Assembly (NCBI GenBank): GCA_937997955.1
Contig: CALLDR010000017.1
Location: 1 to 9,036, forward strand
DNA: 9,036 nucleotides
From: an uncultured Emergencia sp.
GTDB lineage: Bacteria > Bacillota > Clostridia > Peptostreptococcales > Anaerovoracaceae
Reading direction: 5' to 3'
A program made the translations under genes and the position numbers. How positions within the stretch are numbered: the first letter of the stretch is position 1; each line of letters starts with the position of its first letter. Below, one piece after another: positions 8,224-9,036 of the stretch. A model generated the notes under the pieces. It was given only the letters and a program-made list of their open reading frames with translations, was not told the origin of the DNA and did no database searches.

Positions 8224-8245
8224 CTCAGGACCTCATTATCCTGAG
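8224..8245 (-). other. Leader hairpin upstream of the ribosome site
   Basis: A perfect 7-bp stem, CTCAGGA with TCCTGAG, closes an eight-base loop. It lies about 18 bases before the ribosome site, in the leader downstream of the riboswitch terminator. It has no T-run. It could stabilise the 5' end or act as an additional control element; the role is not visible. Confidence 0.5.
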
Positions 8246-8301
8246 TTTATATCAAACTCTGTTCGAGTATGATAGCGTTTTGTTCTGATATTTCAGCTAA
8301 C

Positions 8302-8331
8302 AAAAAAGACTGTAGCGTTATTTCGCCACAG
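8302..8331 (-). terminator. Riboswitch expression-platform terminator
   Basis: On the minus strand CTGTGGCG (8331-8324) pairs with CGCTACAG (8317-8310), with one G-T pair, around AAATAA. It is followed by TC and six T residues. It lies 67 bases after the aptamer and 112 bases before the first start codon, the usual place for a transcriptional off-switch. Ligand binding should favour this hairpin and stop transcription of both surface-protein genes. Confidence 0.88.
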
Positions 8332-8398
8332 CCCGATATTTTACTGCAATCAAATACTACCGCTCCTTCCAATATTCCGTTGGCAAGAAGCACATCAC

Positions 8399-8551
8399 CA
8401 TACATGTATCCTGGCTTAGGATCTTCATCTGCTGCTCGTCCTTCCCGAAATCAGTGGACTGTCATATGACTGTGAGCAGAGACTCCCCATTACAGTGGCG
8501 GAACCGCACAGGACTTTCACCTGTTTCCTGTTATCTCTTAAAGAGTGTATG
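8399..8551 (-). ncRNA. Cobalamin (B12) riboswitch aptamer
   Basis: Read on the minus strand the conserved landmarks occur in order: a GTGAAAGTCC hairpin (ACAGG/CCTGT stem, 8508-8524); a GCGG-tt-CCGC hairpin running into the core GCCACTGTAATG (core 8492-8499); CAGTCCACTG; CGGGAAGG; and the B12 box AAGCCAGGATACATG near 8404-8419. A closing helix CATACA (8551-8546) with TGTATG (8404-8399) frames the element. These match the Rfam cobalamin family. The downstream terminator at 8302-8331 gives the output. Cobalamin riboswitches almost always repress corrinoid synthesis, transport, or B12-independent backup enzymes, so the two genes that follow are probably made when B12 is scarce. Which cobalamin form is recognised cannot be read with confidence. 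Confidence 0.95.
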
Positions 8552-8569
8552 CAATATCATGTTCATGAA

Positions 8570-8575
8570 ATTGTA
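8570..8575 (-). promoter_or_regulatory. Candidate -10 box of the riboswitch transcript
   Basis: TACAAT on the minus strand matches the -10 consensus at five of six bases. It would start transcription near 8563, about 12 bases before the aptamer's closing helix. No good -35 box lies 16-18 bases upstream. A second candidate, TTGCTA-17-TGATAT, would start inside the closing helix and is less likely. Confidence 0.3.
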
Positions 8576-8586
8576 TTAGCAAATTT

Positions 8587-8606
8587 GTCCAAAATAGTGT
8601 ACTTTT
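8587..8606 (+). repeat. Left arm of a 20-bp perfect inverted repeat
   Basis: GTCCAAAATAGTGTACTTTT is matched exactly, in reverse complement, at 8821-8840. This arm is also part of a smaller palindrome, TTGTCCA (8585-8591) with TGGACAA (8608-8614). It ends 12 bases before the candidate -10 box of the riboswitch transcript. Confidence 0.85.
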
Positions 8607-8820
8607 CTGGACAAGTTTTCTCACAATGAGATTGTACCATTAAATGAGCCGTTTCGTCAATAGGTTTTTCCGGAGTCTTTTCTTCGTTTTGCGATATTTC
8701 CTTGGAATTTCAATGGTTTTGGGCGGGTGACAAAATTTTTTCTTTTTCGCGGAAAAGCGGCCTTGATGGAACGAATTCCTTGTAATTATCTTGAAAATTA
8801 TATAATTAATTGAATTGTAA

Positions 8821-8840
8821 AAAAGTACACTATTTTGGAC
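8821..8840 (-). repeat. Right arm of the 20-bp perfect inverted repeat
   Basis: AAAAGTACACTATTTTGGAC is the exact reverse complement of 8587-8606. The pair encloses 214 bp with no gene and no clear target duplication outside it. A short non-coding element with terminal inverted repeats (MITE-like) or an eroded insertion sequence is the simplest reading. Confidence 0.85.
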
Positions 8841-8880
8841 TCTGATGTTTTCCTTGCAATCAGAAGATCTGAAAGACATA

Positions 8881-8910
8881 AACTGCAGCACTTCAAGCTG
8901 CAGTTTTTTT
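8881..8910 (+). terminator. Plus-strand Rho-independent terminator without an upstream gene
   Basis: AACTGCAGC (8881-8889) pairs perfectly with GCTGCAGTT (8897-8905) around ACTTCAA, and a run of seven T residues starts at 8904. It is orientated for plus-strand transcripts, although every gene seen here is on the minus strand. It may end a small RNA (see findings) or be the remnant of a lost gene. Confidence 0.65.
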
Positions 8911-9036
8911 CTGTCAAGTATTCAAGGATACCGCTTCGCAGACCTCTCCTCACATCGCGGAGTTGTCCGAAATACAAAAAAATGTACACGCATGCATACA
9001 GGGTTTAATGTATATATTCCAGACAATGATCCCGTG

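Larger units (their letters stand above)
8552..9036. other. Non-coding stretch upstream of the riboswitch
   Basis: No convincing gene is present. Short frames on the minus strand (8640-8891 and 8798-8989) lack ribosome sites and their translations look random. Base composition is AT-rich at 8780-8840. What it does hold is listed separately: a weak promoter candidate next to the riboswitch, a 20-bp inverted repeat pair, and a plus-strand terminator. Confidence 0.55.

Noticed and set aside
8248..8406. Minus-strand frame beginning MYGDVLLANGILEG that runs through the riboswitch expression platform (about 52 codons).
   Set aside because: Its ATG is part of the aptamer closing region, AGGA is too close to it, and the frame covers the B12-switch terminator. 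An open frame of this length by chance is likely, and the structured RNA explains the bases better.
8269..8469. Plus-strand 66-codon frame opposite the riboswitch.
   Set aside because: It is antisense to the aptamer and terminator, with no ribosome site and a low-complexity translation; a shadow of the structured RNA.
8798..8989. Minus-strand frame with FGQLRDVRRGLRSGI, faintly like the N-terminal part of IS4-type transposases.
   Set aside because: Only a short stretch looks similar, there is no ribosome site, the frame continues through the plus-strand terminator, and no catalytic motif is in the window.

Overview
The window looks like part of a Gram-positive, anaerobic Clostridia genome (Bacillota), possibly near the Anaerovoracaceae/Eubacteriales. 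The evidence is strong AGGAGG-type ribosome sites, Sec signal peptides on very large modular surface proteins, FIVAR-like helical modules, a C-terminal lysine-rich Fn3-like domain of a type I associate with this group, and an AAA-ATPase-like/PD-(D/E)XK gene common in gut anaerobes. All genes I can support lie on the minus strand. The taxonomic placement is inference.

Layout, right to left (direction of transcription). 8552-9036 is non-coding. It holds a 20-bp perfect inverted repeat 214 bp apart (8587-8606 / 8821-8840) and a plus-strand hairpin-plus-T-tract terminator (8881-8910) with no gene in front of it. 8399-8551 is a cobalamin (B12) riboswitch aptamer, followed by a Rho-independent terminator at 8302-8331, so B12 probably switches transcription off. 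After a leader hairpin (8224-8245) and a strong ribosome site comes a 530-aa secreted protein (6597-8189). A compact terminator hairpin sits in the 46-bp gap to the next gene. A 1864-aa secreted modular protein (956-6550) follows, and a long terminator (883-930) closes the unit. 626-882 holds no gene. 1-575 is the N-terminal part of an AAA-ATPase-like gene with its own promoter, cut by the window edge.

The two secreted proteins appear to form a B12-repressed two-gene unit. The larger carries what I read as a DUF4430 (transcobalamin C-terminal-like) domain, which fits with capture of cobalamin or another corrinoid at the cell surface. No membrane transporter gene is in the unit, so uptake would need a transporter elsewhere. 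The internal terminator suggests that the first protein is made in excess of the second. The cobalamin role rests on the riboswitch (clearly seen) and the DUF4430 call (family knowledge); binding is inference.

The 1874-codon reading frame of the large gene begins with an ATG in the loop of the intercistronic terminator. The real start is almost certainly 30 bases downstream, at 6550.
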